Positions 36,322 to 50,187 of a stretch of DNA of 64,000 nt are shown here, piece after piece (the stretch's first letter is position 1; every line of letters starts with the position of its first letter). Source of the DNA: Himantopus leucocephalus (Eukaryota > Chordata > Aves > Charadriiformes > Recurvirostridae); the NCBI GenBank assembly GCA_003993805.1, contig RSEF01000003.1, positions 103,651,996-103,715,995 of the forward strand. Direction: 5' to 3'. The notes below the pieces were generated by a model that was not told the origin of the DNA, searched no databases, and was given only the letters and a program-made list of their open reading frames with translations. The position numbers and the translations under genes are program-made.

Positions 36322-39300
36322 AAGGAGAGCACTTAGCTCTTGGGAATATACTGTTGTTTGGGGGAGGCAGAAGTAAGTAACAACTCTGTATTGAAACTCA
36401 GAGAAATAACTGAAGCAACATCCAGGCACTTCCTTCAGGAAACGCGACAGGTTTCTGTAATCAGTCACGTCAAATGCTGCACACGGGTCCAACAATTTGA
36501 ATGGGAATAAAGGGACCTTGTGAAGACCCCCTCCGAAAAGAAAGATCAGATTATCTCAGTGCCATCGTTTTCACATTAAGCCAGACCAAAATGATCACTC
36601 CAAATCCTGACACTAGTTCGGATGTCCACACTGTAACACTGCATCATGAACTGCTTTGCATTGTGCACCCACCTCTACACCTTTGAAGTGCTAGGATATG
36701 ATTCTTTTTTCCTACCAACTATATGTTAAACTCTTAAAGCGGTTTAAATTCTTGCACCATTTAAAGAGTTTAATGTCACACAATAGTTCAAATTACTTTA
36801 AGGATTCAAAGCAGCTTTCAGTTTTAAAGTAGCTTAGAATCACTTCTTAAAAAGGTTCAAATCCTTCACCAGCTGCCTGTCTTCCAGGCAGGGTTGCAAG
36901 GGAACCCCAAACATTACCCAGTTTTACACGGATTTACGGTCCCGTGCCTGTCAATCTCACACCCCTGGTGACAATCATAATTTTAAATGTCTTCCAGGTC
37001 AGAGCAAAAGGCAGTGGCTGCAGCAGAGGTTTTCTAAAGCTGTCGCATTGCTAATTCTCTCTACTTGGAGCATGAGTTTAACATCAAGAACACTCTTTCT
37101 TTTCAATAATTTACTAAATCTTGAATGCAGTTTTCATTTGGACAACGCTTTGGCTGGTCAAAACATTTTAATCAAGATTTTTTTTCATTAGAGATGTGTC
37201 TTTTGGACTGGTAAAATCTAAGGATCAAAAACTTGACAAAGCTTTTGATTAAGAGGAATCCAACTGTTAGGGGGTAGATCTGTGTGTGTACATGAGTGGG
37301 TGGCTAGTGAAACATTCATGGAAAAAAATAATCATTGCCAAACACGTTCTTGCTAACACTTTCTGATTGGTGAATGAAATATCACAAAAATATTTCCTGA
37401 TCCTCCTCTTTTCAGTAACATAGACAATTCCCCTTCCCACTGAATTTTTAAGCTTTTTTGTGCCAATTTTTATATTTAGAAAAATACTTTTGCATTCTCA
37501 CCGTTTGGATAAGTATACTAAGATTTCACAAAGATGATATGTAGTTATAAAATTTCCATGTAGTCTGTTTTTAAAGATAAGGAGTACTTAACTAATTTCA
37601 GCCCGTTCATTCATGACTGCTTGACTTTGATATGTATGAACGGTTGAGATCCATCTGAAGGTTTGCCAAGCTGATTATTTATAACGTTTCTTTCATGAAC
37701 GGATTGTCTGGTATCAAAGAAGTCGCAGGTTCATGTTGTAACCTATCCTTTAGGTGAAAAAGTTACTGCATCTCTTTCCTTTGTCTGCCCACCTGTTTTC
37801 ATAAAAAATTATGTGAGGACTGAATAATGTTTGAGATCTCTACTCTTTTGTCAAATACAGAAACTGTGTGAGAGATTCACAATTTATTGAGAGACTGCAA
37901 ATGAGGAAGCACATGCAAGCAGATTGGCACACACAGAGTGTGAGCATACAAGCTGTCTTTGCATAGGGAGTGCATTTAAATGTAAGAGGAGGAAGATCAT
38001 ATAGATGGAAGTGAGTTTATACCCCAGTGTATCATTACTAAGACTTCCTCTTGACTACCAATGTCCAGTTCTTGATCTGGATTCGACCTTTCTGCCTTTT
38101 GTCATTATTCTAATCATGTAATACTGGAACAACTTGTGAAATATATAAAGATAGGTGGGCAAATGCAAAGAATGACCACCCCTCCTTTGACACTGAGGTG
38201 TCTGAGGTATTTGTTTTCCTAGCTTAAATGCCTCACTTTCAGTGTCTAAAGTTAGGTGGAATAAGTCCATGCTAGTGTCCACGCACTAAGAATATGGACA
38301 TTTTCGTAGAATTTCACTGGACAGATAGGTGTAAGGCTTATGGGACCCAGGTGCTCAGCTAACCAAAGAGAAGCTGAGATATTGATTGGACCATAGTATG
38401 TGGAGGAAAACACATCTGACAATTTCAGGGATTGTTCAGTCTATCTCACGATGAGACAACTAAGGACTGGATCTTGAGTAAGATATCAAGCTGGATGATG
38501 AGGGTAGTCTGTCTGCCTCGCCATCCAACAATGTGTGCATACTCCTAGTCATCCTTTCTTCCTTGGCCTTGGAGAGAAAGGATTTACTAACATTGTACCT
38601 GGCATTCATAGCATGTGCAAGCATCCTCTTACAAGCCTCAGTCACCTTAAACTGTTAGAAATCGTTTTCCTGTGAACATACCATTGTCTGGCTTGCATTC
38701 AAGGGACTGTGTTTTTTCTGCCTTCCTCTAAGAAATCTTCACAGTTGAAGATGGGACTCAAGACAAATTATATCCATCCAGACAAAGAAAAAAATCAATA
38801 CAGAGAATATTGTTTCTTAGATGACCATCTGGTGTGTGCTTTGCTCTTGTAGCTCACTGATTTCCAGGGCCATGCTGATTTCTTGATTGTGGATCGGGAA
38901 GGAATCTTTTTCTAAATCCAAGGTTTTTGAAGACAGTGTGAGTTGCTTTCCCCAGTACATGCAGTGTGGCTTGTCTGTTGGGACCTCCTATTTCTGTTTT
39001 ACGTATCCATTTTCCTGCGTAAGTAATAGTTCAGAAATGAGTAGCATCATAGATTATCCTCTTTTGTGTCTGTAATATATAGTTTGTTTTCCCCGGCACA
39101 GAAATGCTTTAGCTTATGTAAAATATATGACTTTAGAGTAAGTAAAATTTAGTTCCATACAAGAAAATAAAATGGTCACTAATCCTCTTAAATTAATATC
39201 ATGAAAGTATAAAGACAGTTTTTAATGAGGACCCTTTAGCAACAACACTAGGAGAACTGCTAAAAGTTACACGCTAAATTTGGGACAGTGGAAATATAAA

Positions 39301-40856
39301 CTGTACCTCAAAACTTTGCAAAAATATTTCATCAGGGATCACAACACAAAAATTCCAGACAAAAATCCTACTCTTACATTACTCTCAGAATTATGGCAAG
39401 TGTTTCAGATAATTATTCCTTTGGGGATGGTTTTACACTTTTATGAATAACCTATATGGATTTGGATCTTTCTGACTAGCTCCTGTCACCTTTGACATTA
39501 AGTGAGTGTTCAGCCTAGAGACCATAAAGTGAAGGGTCTGTACATATGGATTGAGTTTCCATGAAAGAGACTGGGGAAAGGAAGCTTCTCGAATCTAAGG
39601 CACACTTTGAAAATGAGGATTTCAGTCTCTCAGAACCTTGAAAATCCTTCTCTAACCTGACTATGCAATCTACTTAATTGTGCTGTAAGTCAAAAGAGAA
39701 AACTACTAATCTGCAGCACGTTTTTTACGATAGATTTGAGTTTACCCTTTTCCTTGTGGAATATCCCTTTTTATTCTAAAACAAGCTCCCCTGCCAAACC
39801 CAGATACCAGGTCCCTCTGGATTCTTCATGATCAGCCTCCAAACCCTGTTTCCCTGAAGTCATGACTTTTCTACACCTCCTGAGCCTATTGATCCTCACC
39901 TACATACAGTGGCTCTGATATGCCCCTGATACTGCAGCTGACGGGAGTTAAACCTTCTGGGGTGAATTAGCTTCTGCTTTGGGTCGGCAGGTAGTAGATA
40001 GAAAATAAATGGGTTTGGGAGCTCTGGGGACATTAGTGGTGCTGCTTTAAAAGAACCAATGGAAAATAAATATAGCTAAATGAAAGAAAATATATTTACT
40101 TTAGTTCCTCTAAGCTTTGCTTTCAGGCAGAAAAAGAAGTTGGATTGGAGAAGGGGAGGAATCCAGGTCAGCAAATGATGCCCCCAGAGTCACACAAGAT
40201 ATGAAGTTGAGCCTGAGTATAATTTGGCTCCTGCGTTTAACTACGTTAGGCCAATAAACCATTTTTATTACTACACACAAAGCAGAGTTGCCAGCCATCT
40301 CTACATTTACTGAAGGTCATTAATTTCTTTTTAAAATATAATGCATTCCTCCCTGAAAAAACCCTCACGAAACATAAATTTTAAGTTTAGAGAGCTGTAG
40401 TTACAGATGAACATTTAAAAATAATATCCACTATTATTCACTTTTTTGGCACTATTTCATACAGCATTTCAACATATATTTTAAAATGTTTAAATAAAGC
40501 CAAGGAATTAGTTTAGAAAACCACTTTTTTAAGCAGATCACTTTCCCTAAAGATTTCTAAAAGCCAGCATTTGGAAAAATGTGGGGTCATGTCAGCAAAA
40601 TGTATGCTTTGTTTCAATAAATTCATTAGCAGGTGGGTTGTTTATTCTGATGCAAAGTGCCAAGTTATAGAGGTCAATGTATTTATAAGGTTCAAAGAGA
40701 AAAATTTACAACCCAAACCGAGGGTGGCTGGCATGCGGAATTGCTTGTACAATTGTGAGCTGTTAGAGTCAGAGTGGGACTCCTGACCAACAACAACTTG
40801 TCTGGCACCACGAAACTTTGTTCATAGCTATAGCACACATAAATTGTACGAGAGGC

Positions 40857-40896
<40 letters not shown>
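40857..40896. repeat. (ATT)13 microsatellite
   Basis: Forty uninterrupted bases of the trinucleotide TAT/ATT. A perfect array of this length is likely length-polymorphic. The poly-Ile and poly-Tyr open frames over it are artefacts of the repeat. Confidence 0.97.
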
Positions 40897-42011
40897 GCCA
40901 TTTATTTATATTGCAGAGGTGCCCAGAGCCACCACACAGGATCACGGTCCAGCTGTGTGTTGGACTATGCAAACACAAAGATATAGTCTACCTTAGTTGT
41001 CAGAAGAAGTGACATTTGCATAGATAAAGGCATGATATAAATTTTTTTAAAAAAGAAACTTTATAGTGAGACTCATACACATTAGACATTTAATGGTCCT
41101 TACAGTTCATTCTTTTTTATGGATCCTGGTCCAGGGAAATCTAAGGGTGAAGGAGGTAGTTTTCTACCAACTTCAGGAAGGTTTTTTGTCCCTTCAGAAG
41201 CAGCACAAGAGACATGCAGAGAAAAGCAAAGAATTGCCTTGAACACAACTGCAGGGCAATGAGAACTCTGTAAAACCTTTGCAAGGAAAAGAAAATCAAT
41301 TTCTAAGGTTTGAGGTTTGGTTACAAGCCAAGAAACTGGATTCTTCTCAAGGTTTGCTGAGCTTTCCAAATCCTCTCACAATGCTAGGAGAGGTTTGCAG
41401 GGAAAGTAGGCTGACATATAGTTTACAATGGATTATGCATAGTCTTGATTCAGTTCTTAAGATTTGAGATGAAATTCCCATTGGGCTTTGAGGTTTATTC
41501 AAATCAAAATGATGGGCTGTAAACCCACTCGAGCCTGTTAAAATGATTCACATGAACCTCTACAAGCTGAAATCAGATAGTTGCATAATAAAGCTCTAAG
41601 AAATTTTTGAACCATTGAAAACAATAGGAGTTTTGATACTGACTTGAATTAGAGCAGTAGTGGATGTAAATTTGGGCTTTTAAAATTTATAACAAGTAGA
41701 AAGTGCAAGAATCGCCCAAAAAGGAAGGATTATGCAAAGGCAAGGAAAGCTTCTATTGGCAGCTGTTGTCAGTGCCGGAGTTTTCACCAGCAGCACAGCC
41801 ACTTTCACTACTGTGTCAAAAGATTAAGATGCTTTTCTATTCTCTTCAGACTCTTTTGCTCCATTCAACACTATGATGTTTATACTTCTCAAAGCCAAAC
41901 TTTAGCATAACCATAAAAATTGAACTTTCACATGGCTATTATTGGTCTGCCACAATGAAAATTTCTAATCTTAAGAAAAGGGAACCACATACCCATTTAG
42001 GAAAAATTATA

Positions 42012-42042
42012 TTTTTATATATATACACACACATACACATAT
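42012..42042. repeat. Short (TA)n(CA)n microsatellite
   Basis: TA dinucleotides grade into CA dinucleotides ('tatatatatacacacacatacaca'). Imperfect and short. Confidence 0.75.
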
Positions 42043-44759
42043 TTGCAGGGCTTTCTTGAAATTCAATTATCATCAGTATAAATGAAACCAGAGTCACCAC
42101 ATATGAAATTATTGACTGCTTAGAAATAAGTCAATGTAGAACTAGAGACACTCTGCAAAGTGAAATATCTTACGCTCACAAGAGTAATTTTTTTTTAATT
42201 TCTAAAATTTAAATTAAACATTCATTTTAAATCCTTTCCAGGTGAAAAAATACATTTTATATATTCTGTCACATATTTGATATGTCTATTGCACTTTTGC
42301 AAAATAACGTGAATGTATCTGTCACAGGTTTCTGAAATGTACAAAAACGAGTAGGTTTCTGATTGCAAACAATATATGGCATGAAACCAAAAAGTTTAAA
42401 GTAGTTTATATGGCAAGGAGGTATTTTTGCCATTTCAGTTTCTCCATGATTTATACAGTTATTATGTCACAATACAACTAAAAACTGCCCTTAGAGTCTG
42501 TTTTTTCTTAATAATAATTAATATTACTATGAGGCAGGAGATTCTGTATTGGCTGAATGTTGGAACAGTCCCCTGTCTCCCACTCTGTCCATTAAGAAAG
42601 CTCACACCTCATAAATAAATGCAGCTAATAATACAAAACCTCTTTTTTTTTTTTAACTTAGCAAAAACAGACAAACACAGAAAAGTTACATTTGCTATTA
42701 ACACATGGATCGTGATGAAGTGTTTGACTAAAGCAATGCTACAGCAGGAGAGAGAGAAACTTTGAGGGTAAAGCTTCGATTGCACTGTATAGTTTGTGCT
42801 GGATACTCGTCTCCCGGCGCCAGCTGGCTACTTGCTGCCTCTCCCTCAAGATATTCACTCTGGCCACAGCCATATCTGGCTCCCTGACTCTGATCCTGCT
42901 GTGCTGGCTCTGCTTCCCGTCTTTCAGTGACTCTTCCTATTTGTTTAATTGTTTCCTACGCAGCTAACCTCCTTTCTCCAACTGCAACACAAATGTAATG
43001 TATGTCATACTAAAATGAATTTCAGCATGTTTTTTCACTATTTAAAATTTTAACTTATATTATTTCATATACTTCTGTGTATCCTTAGCTTTATTTTCTC
43101 TACATAGTTGTCGATTGTTTCAAATCATTGGGCACAGTGATTTTTTCCAAGTCAACTTTTTTTTTACTCTTCTACCGGCGTTTCTTGGTATATTAATGGT
43201 GCCCTCTACAGAATCATTAACAAAAATAATGTAGTCTGAAAAACATCTCTTTAATGATGATGCCATTTCTGTGTTATAGTTTTATCACAGGAGAAAATTC
43301 ATTTCCTTGTGAAATAGTGAAATAAAATTTCGGAGGTTTTATTTTGGTTTTGTTTTGAAATTGGGAAATATACACCATTTTAAAAATTTCACCATCAGAA
43401 ACAATAGCAGAGATGAAAAGATACATGAAATAAGACGGGAAAAAATTGCTTCTAATGAGGATGAGATGTACACTTCATTTTACATCAAATATACATCTTC
43501 CAGGCAACACTTGCCTCTGGAATGTGCCCACTAAGAAATGACACAGAAACAGGAGCATTCCAAATAAGCAATATTTAATTAAAAACTATTTAAAAGTCAG
43601 CAGTTCTCATTTCCAGCCATTATAAGGGGTGACAGCCTGTTAGTCCACACCATAGACCACTGGGAGTGTCTTAAAGGGTTTGCAAAGCCTTAATCCACAA
43701 GTGTGGATTGCCACATGCCTTTTTTTACAGCCCAGATCCAACCCAGGGTAACAGCTGCATGTGTAGCCAGAGCTGATGCTTTCGTACAGAGAGCGCAGCC
43801 GGTTGCCTATGACAATGCGATATTAGGGGCAATAAGGTGTTTAGTAACTGTTTATGATACAGATGTGAGAACGTAGTAGCATTTGAGGCTTTCCAAATGT
43901 CTCAGACTGTTTCAAAGTGTGTGGAGGGAATATATAAAGCTCCATTTCTGAACATATTTCCCCTGTAACCTAAAGCCATGTTCCTCCCCCACCTCACTCC
44001 TCTTTTTTCTTACATCCTCTGAGTATAATTCAATTAAAAATAAAGACATGTTTTCCTACTTGCTAAAGGGAAGCATGTGTTATTCATTAAAAAAATTGGC
44101 TGGCACAAATGGGTGGCCTGTAGATAACATACCAGTTTATACTGCATTCCTTTTTTTTTTTAATTAGACTTTCCCTCTTCTCCAAGTCTCTCTTCCTATC
44201 CCATTGTTTATCGATTTCTTCTTTCTAGCTGTCTTTCCACATTTATGTTGAAGTGGGACATGAACCCAGGGCGATAAGTATCCCACATGGTTTAAGTTAG
44301 GTTCAGAAATGGATGATTGTTTTGCCCACATGCTTCGTGTTTATTTGTTAAGAATGACTTTCACTGTCAGGACAGACCCAAAGCAACATGGAAGAAGTCA
44401 GAGGAACGCAACATCTCTATTTCCTTGGGGGCAGATGGCCTCCTCCTTCTCCAGCAGCTCCTGGGAGATCTTAGTTGGGATTCCCACCACCTGCTTTGCT
44501 CTGTTTTCCATCAGTATCACACTTGGTTGGTCTTCTGGGTGACATAAGTAAGTACACAGCAACAAAAACAGGGCCCCTGGCTGGTCTTCATGTTTTGCTG
44601 GAAATGAACACCCAAACTTCTTCATTTAGCTCCTTTATCACATTAAAAAATTCTTTAAGGTAAACGGGTATCCTTTAATCTCCCACAGGAAATCCCTTGA
44701 CTTGTACACAGAGCTTCCCACAGCCTTGCATTTCAAACTGTGGTATAAAGACAAGACCG

Positions 44760-44826
44760 ATAGGATGGTGTGGTTTAGGTTGGAATGGACCCTAAAGATC
44801 ATCTAGTTCCAACCCCCCTGAAACAC
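44760..44826 (-). mobile_element. CR1 LINE 3' end fragment, minus strand
   Basis: 'gtggtttaggttggaatggaccctaaagatcatctagttccaacccccctg' is the reverse complement of the CR1 3' UTR end. Only about 67 bases are present; the terminal octamers at the left edge are decayed. Confidence 0.85.
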
Positions 44827-47800
44827 CACTGTTACCATTATCCCAGTAAAAGTCTCTGTTCACACAGGTAGAAATGTTAAATCTCATATGTAGTAAGCAA
44901 AGTACATAAACACAATTCAGACTTGAAGAATTTTAGTCTCTGAAAAGTTGAAAATTTCCTTGCAGAAAGTGGGGTTAAAAGGAAGCAGTAAAAATCCTAG
45001 ACTATATTAAACAGAGTAGGTCAGGACCTTATTAACAGAACGGCTCTCCCAAGTGTCCCAGGTAAAATAAACAGAAATTTTCCTAACAGAGCTGTGGTGC
45101 TGTAAGCCAGTAGCAGAGCACTGTCTCTTCTGACCCCCAGTGCCTTGCAGTGGTGCACTCCCCAAACTTGCCCTCTCTCCTTCACATCAGGGTAAGCCTT
45201 CCCATATAGAAGACTATAGTTTTCCAGAGCCAGTCAAAAAATACGAGGTAAGAAGAAATACTGGGGCTTTGGTGATGAAAAACCTGCAACAGACAAAGTG
45301 CTGTTTTCAACTTTCTCTACTCAAGATATTAGAAATCTGTATTTTTTACTCAATATATTGATTTTTAACAAACAAATCTATTAATGGTGTTGGTTTCTTG
45401 TTAAGCTGGCCAGCTTTTCCGAGGCCATCAGTGGTGTTAACCATAGATGGAACAAAATTATAAATGTTTAACTTACAGAATATTTTTGCACTTTAATTTT
45501 TATTTTTAGAACAAAATGTTTTATTTTATCAGAACAAAATATTTTCTTTTCTAATGAATTGCAAGTTTTAAATTACTTCAATATGTGCTTAGTAGAAAAA
45601 GAAAATAATAACGCTGGATTCAAAATTGGTATTTTACTTTTGATGTTTTTCTGATTGTTACTTTTTTGTATTTCATGACAGATCGTAGTGCTTACTATGA
45701 TGTCATATCAAAGTATTACAGTGTCTACAGTCTGCAGAGTAAGTTTAACTGTCTTTAACATTTTTTATGCAAAATAGAAAAGAAAAATTTTAGCTACTAC
45801 ACTGTTAAATGGTATGTTATGTACAAGTGGCAAGGTAATGAAATATTGTAAAAATCACTCTTATTAAATGAAAAATACTACTTCGAAGACACGACTTTAA
45901 AGCAGTTTTTAAATCACTTGTCATAAGAAATACTGGAAAACATGGTTCTTTATGCATGAAATGCCAACAAAATTCATATTGTTGGGGATAAAATAAATTG
46001 ATTTCCTCAAATAGTAATTTCCCAAGGACACCTGTTCCACTGAAGAATTTCCAGTCAGGCATATATTGATTCATTTACCAGAGACACTTTTTTCCCTCAG
46101 TAATCATAAACCCATCCAGCCTACCTTTTAGACAATGAAATGACCAACTAAGTAGAGGACGCTTACGAAGAAATTCAGACCAATTCCTTCAGCAAAGCAT
46201 GAAGCAGTGATGCAGCGGAGCATCTTTCTTAAAATACGTACATGGTTTAAGTGCACAAGCAGGAAAGGGTCATCTGTCAGTAAAGTGAGAATCTTACAAA
46301 GAACTAAACAAACATATACATGTACATATACATTGGCCTGAAGAAGAAATTTTGTGCCTGAAAGCATGTCCATTTTTTTCCAAGTAGACGAGGCGATCTA
46401 ATAAAATATATTGCTTCTTCCTACAGTCCTAGACCAGCCGGATAAAAGCAGGCTTTTCACCATTAGGAGATACAGGAAGCAAATAAATGTACTATTGAAT
46501 TACAGAAAACTCTTAGAAGATAGAAAGTGTCATGTCAGAAGTTTACTCTAAAACAACGCAAACATTTTGAACAGTCATTCTGTGCACTCACTTCAAATCC
46601 AAACCTACAAATTGCCAAAGGAACAGCGAGTATATTTCAACTGCATAGATATTTAGCAGTCTAGCCCAGCAGGTTATTGGATTTCATACAGGACACGACT
46701 GACTGATGAACCCTTCTGCTGCATGTCGGTGCCAGCGGCGCAGCTCTCATCCCCTGCCTCACATGCCTGCTCCGCCGGGAGGCTTCACGTGCTCTTGTTG
46801 AGTGCTTTGGCCTGCATCTTTTTGCTTTCAAGGAATTCCAAACCACGACAACAAACCACAAGAGCTGAAACTTGCCTTCTGAGAAATTTGAAAATTCCTA
46901 TTCCAGCCCATTTTTCCTCATTTTCTAACAGTGAGATTTCATTAATGATACAAGCCAGAGAGACTATTGCAGGTGACTAAGATCACATGAGGTAGGAGAG
47001 ATGATTGCTCTCACCAGTTCTTTCCACAGTGATTCAAGTATTTAGAGCAGGAGGAGTGGCATTACATCACAGATGTATGGACAGGAAGAAAAGATAAAGA
47101 ACTATCCAAGTAGGATCTAAACAGGTTTGCACTATCGCACAAATGATTCTTGTCACTTTTCTTTACTGTCCATAATGTTTCCTTGCAGCACACGAGAAAG
47201 GAGATTGAAAATGGGATGTGATACAGCTCATTGCTTTCTAAATCTCCTGCTCCTGCTCATCTGCAACAAAAGTTATTATGTGATCAGCTTAGAAAGGATT
47301 CACCTCTTTTCTCAAACTTAAAATGTCTTCTGACATGAAAATCTCATGTTGTTTTTCATTCTCACCTAATCCTATAACAAAAAAGCAGTGCATCTGAAAT
47401 GAGCTAGAAATCGTACATGCAATGTTAAACACCCACCTAACACTTTCACAACATCTTCCATCCCCAAGAAACAACTGTTGCTGTACTTACACAATCTAAT
47501 AACATTTAAGGAAACGCAACTCATAATATTACTCCCTCTAGCCAAATTTCAGGATCTCTTGGAATAAGAAGCTGGTGAGCAGAGACAAATATATCCTCTG
47601 CGTAAGTCGTCTTATTTGCACACAATCTTTGCCCAGTCCTGTTTCTCTGAATAAAACAAAAATAAATAGCAGCCAACAGTTTCCTTGCTCAGAAATCCCC
47701 ACTGTAACCCCTGCAGCTTACTCGAGGCCCAGAGAAGCTCTTGCTTCTTCTTTCTCTGAGGGTTGCACTCATATTCCTTCAGGGTCCCTGCATCCAAAAC

Positions 47801-50047
47801 AGACAGCTTGCTGCTAATTTCCTAACCCCTCTGCACGTCTCCCCTGCAGCTGGGGAATCCCTGGTTAGATCCACTTAAGTCAACCTTTGCATGCCAAGCA
47901 GCTGGTTGTTTTCCAAAGTTAATCCTCTAGGAAAATCAAATTATTTATACTATAAAACCTTAGGATCCTCAGAGCGCCAGAAACCCCAGAGGGTGCCCTT
48001 TGAGGAGGCACATATTTGGGGATCAAGAGATTTTCATGGCAGAGGCTGAGCCTCATTTACCTATAAGTTATGACTCAATATGGGACATTTTATGAAAAGA
48101 ATAAACTAAACCTTCCTTTTTTCTAAAGCTGAGTGAATATGGCTTTAGTATCTGCATGTAAAAAGATATAGACAAGGGAAATAGGTCCACAGTGCATGGA
48201 GTCTGTGCTTTGGTCTGCCTTGGGAAGGTGAAGGAGAGTGAGGCATTCTGAGGCAGTGGGCAGAGATTCAGAGAGGGCTCCAGAGGAGCTGAAGCACTAC
48301 ACTAGGCACCACAACAGCCGAGGGATGGTCACCAGCACCAACTTGGGCCGGAGTTTTTCAATTCAAGGTCCAGCTGGTGCTTCTCCTGAGAGCCACACAC
48401 ATTGAGTGCTGCAGAGATCCCAGCTGTGCCACTACAGGGAGGCTCAGAAATGAGCTTCTTGTGGTCTGGGCTGCAGATGGGGGGGTCTACCATTCAGTAA
48501 CCCTGAAACGGATGAGCGCCTTTGATGTCAGAAACCTGGAGTCAAAACCACTTTATTTCTTATTCAGAAATGAAGCAGAACTCTGATAGGCAGTGGAGCC
48601 TTCCTAAACCTTAGGAATGAGAGAACGGTCTGCTCAGCTCACCATCTCCACACTGCATGGACTATTAACTCACATTATAATTGTCTAGGTACCTCTGCTG
48701 ACGTTCCAGCGCTACTGACAGTACATTGTAAGTGACCATGCCTCTTCGTCTCAACTTTCTGAAGTTAATATTTTACTGTTTTCCTTTTCTGCACAATAAA
48801 ACTTATCCCCGATTTAATCCCGCTGTTTAAAAGCTGTGCTTGTAATTGCAAATGTACTGCTAACGCACCATGATTCAGGCAGTGTAATAGAGTTTGCCAA
48901 GACTGGAGGTGGATGCTAAAACTGGTGTCAACTAAAATTTTAGAGTGGTTGTTTTTCTGTTGGACTTTTTGCAGGCAGACCCAGAAATCGAACCCAGCTG
49001 CCTTTATTGCCTAACAGTGTCTGACAGAAGAGTTATGTAGATGACAGAGATATGAGGGTTAAATAAGAACACAATTATAGTTGTTTAGTGCATTTGAGCA
49101 GCCCACGGTAAAAGTAAACCACTATATTAATGCTTTGTGGTGGACCAATTACTTTAGCCTTGATATATTTAATTGTGTTCCAGGCCAGGCTCTCAACCGA
49201 TTTAACGTTAGCATAGCTCAATTATATTTATATTCAGTGAGTAATAACAGTATATAACAGCTGAGGATCTGGTACAGTCTCCGTGTCTCGCAAATACAGT
49301 CACTGAAGGCTGCTGTTAGCCCTTTTCCTATTCTTATTTCCCTGATGAGCACCGGCAGAATTTTTGTCAATCACTTCAGAGACTTTTCTTTTGGATGTGC
49401 TAATTTAATTCAGTGGGACAGACAGATCTATAGCAGCTGGCAGCAGACAAAGGATAGGCTGAAGGAGGGTTTTTTAAAGTTAATACTATTCTTGGTAGAG
49501 ATAATTACAGACTTTTAAAAGTCAACCAATGAGCTCACAGAGCGGCAGTAAACTCTGCGCACATCCAAGGCAGCAAGGAAGAGGCAGCATTGTCTTCTGC
49601 GAGAGCTCTGCATTTGGAGGTATGTGACTCATATGGGAAACTGGTCAGAGAAGCTTCAATGGAGCCATCAATTCCCTGTCAGAACCGAAATGCTCCGCAG
49701 AATCAAATCATCCCTGCTAGTGCCTCTCTTCTGAAGAGAACTGAGTGAAAATACTGAATTAAAACTGTTCACCCAGCACCGATACTAGGTTGCACATGAC
49801 ACAAGTTTGGATTGGTTGTGAACACTCTGGAGAAGAGGGTTATAATTACATTTAGACAAATTGAGGAATGCTTGAAAAGCATTCAATAAAATTAAATCAA
49901 ATTAAGTGCAAAACACTTTATTGGGAGAGAGAAATGCCCAAAGAGTAAGTGAAAAACAGGAGAGTAGACGGGGTACAGTGGACAAGAACCAGCATGTTAC
50001 AAACTTAGTACTAAGTCAACCAGCTGGTGCTGTTACAATAATTAAGT
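44827..50047. other. AT-rich non-coding DNA
   Basis: Nothing recognised. A slightly GC-richer patch at about 46710-46800 and another at 48220-48480 have no motif or family match. Frames are under 90 codons. Confidence 0.55.
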
Positions 50048-50087
50048 TCATAGAATCATAGAATCATAGAATTGTTAAGGTTGGAAG
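50048..50087 (-). mobile_element. CR1 LINE 3' end, minus strand, running into a gap
   Basis: Three TCATAGAA octamers followed by 'ttgttaaggttggaag' are the reverse complement of a CR1 terminus. The body of the element would lie in the gap that starts at 50088. The sequence after the gap is not recognisable CR1. Confidence 0.9.
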
Positions 50088-50187
50088 NNNNNNNNNNNNN
50101 NNNNNNNNNNNNNNNNNNNNNNNNNNNNNNNNNNNNNNNNNNNNNNNNNNNNNNNNNNNNNNNNNNNNNNNNNNNNNNNNNNNNNNN
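50088..50187. other. Assembly gap (100 N)
   Basis: One hundred placeholder bases of unknown true length, beginning within a CR1 copy. Confidence 0.98.

Larger units (their letters stand above)
36322..44759. other. AT-rich non-coding DNA
   Basis: No exon or interspersed repeat recognised over 8.4 kb. Simple repeats are at 40857-40896 (ATT) and about 42012-42042 (TA/CA). All frames are under 90 codons. Confidence 0.55.

Noticed and set aside
46661..46861. Arg-rich 66-codon minus-strand frame in a GC-richer patch
   Set aside because: Short, with an overlapping plus-strand frame of similar length and no motif.
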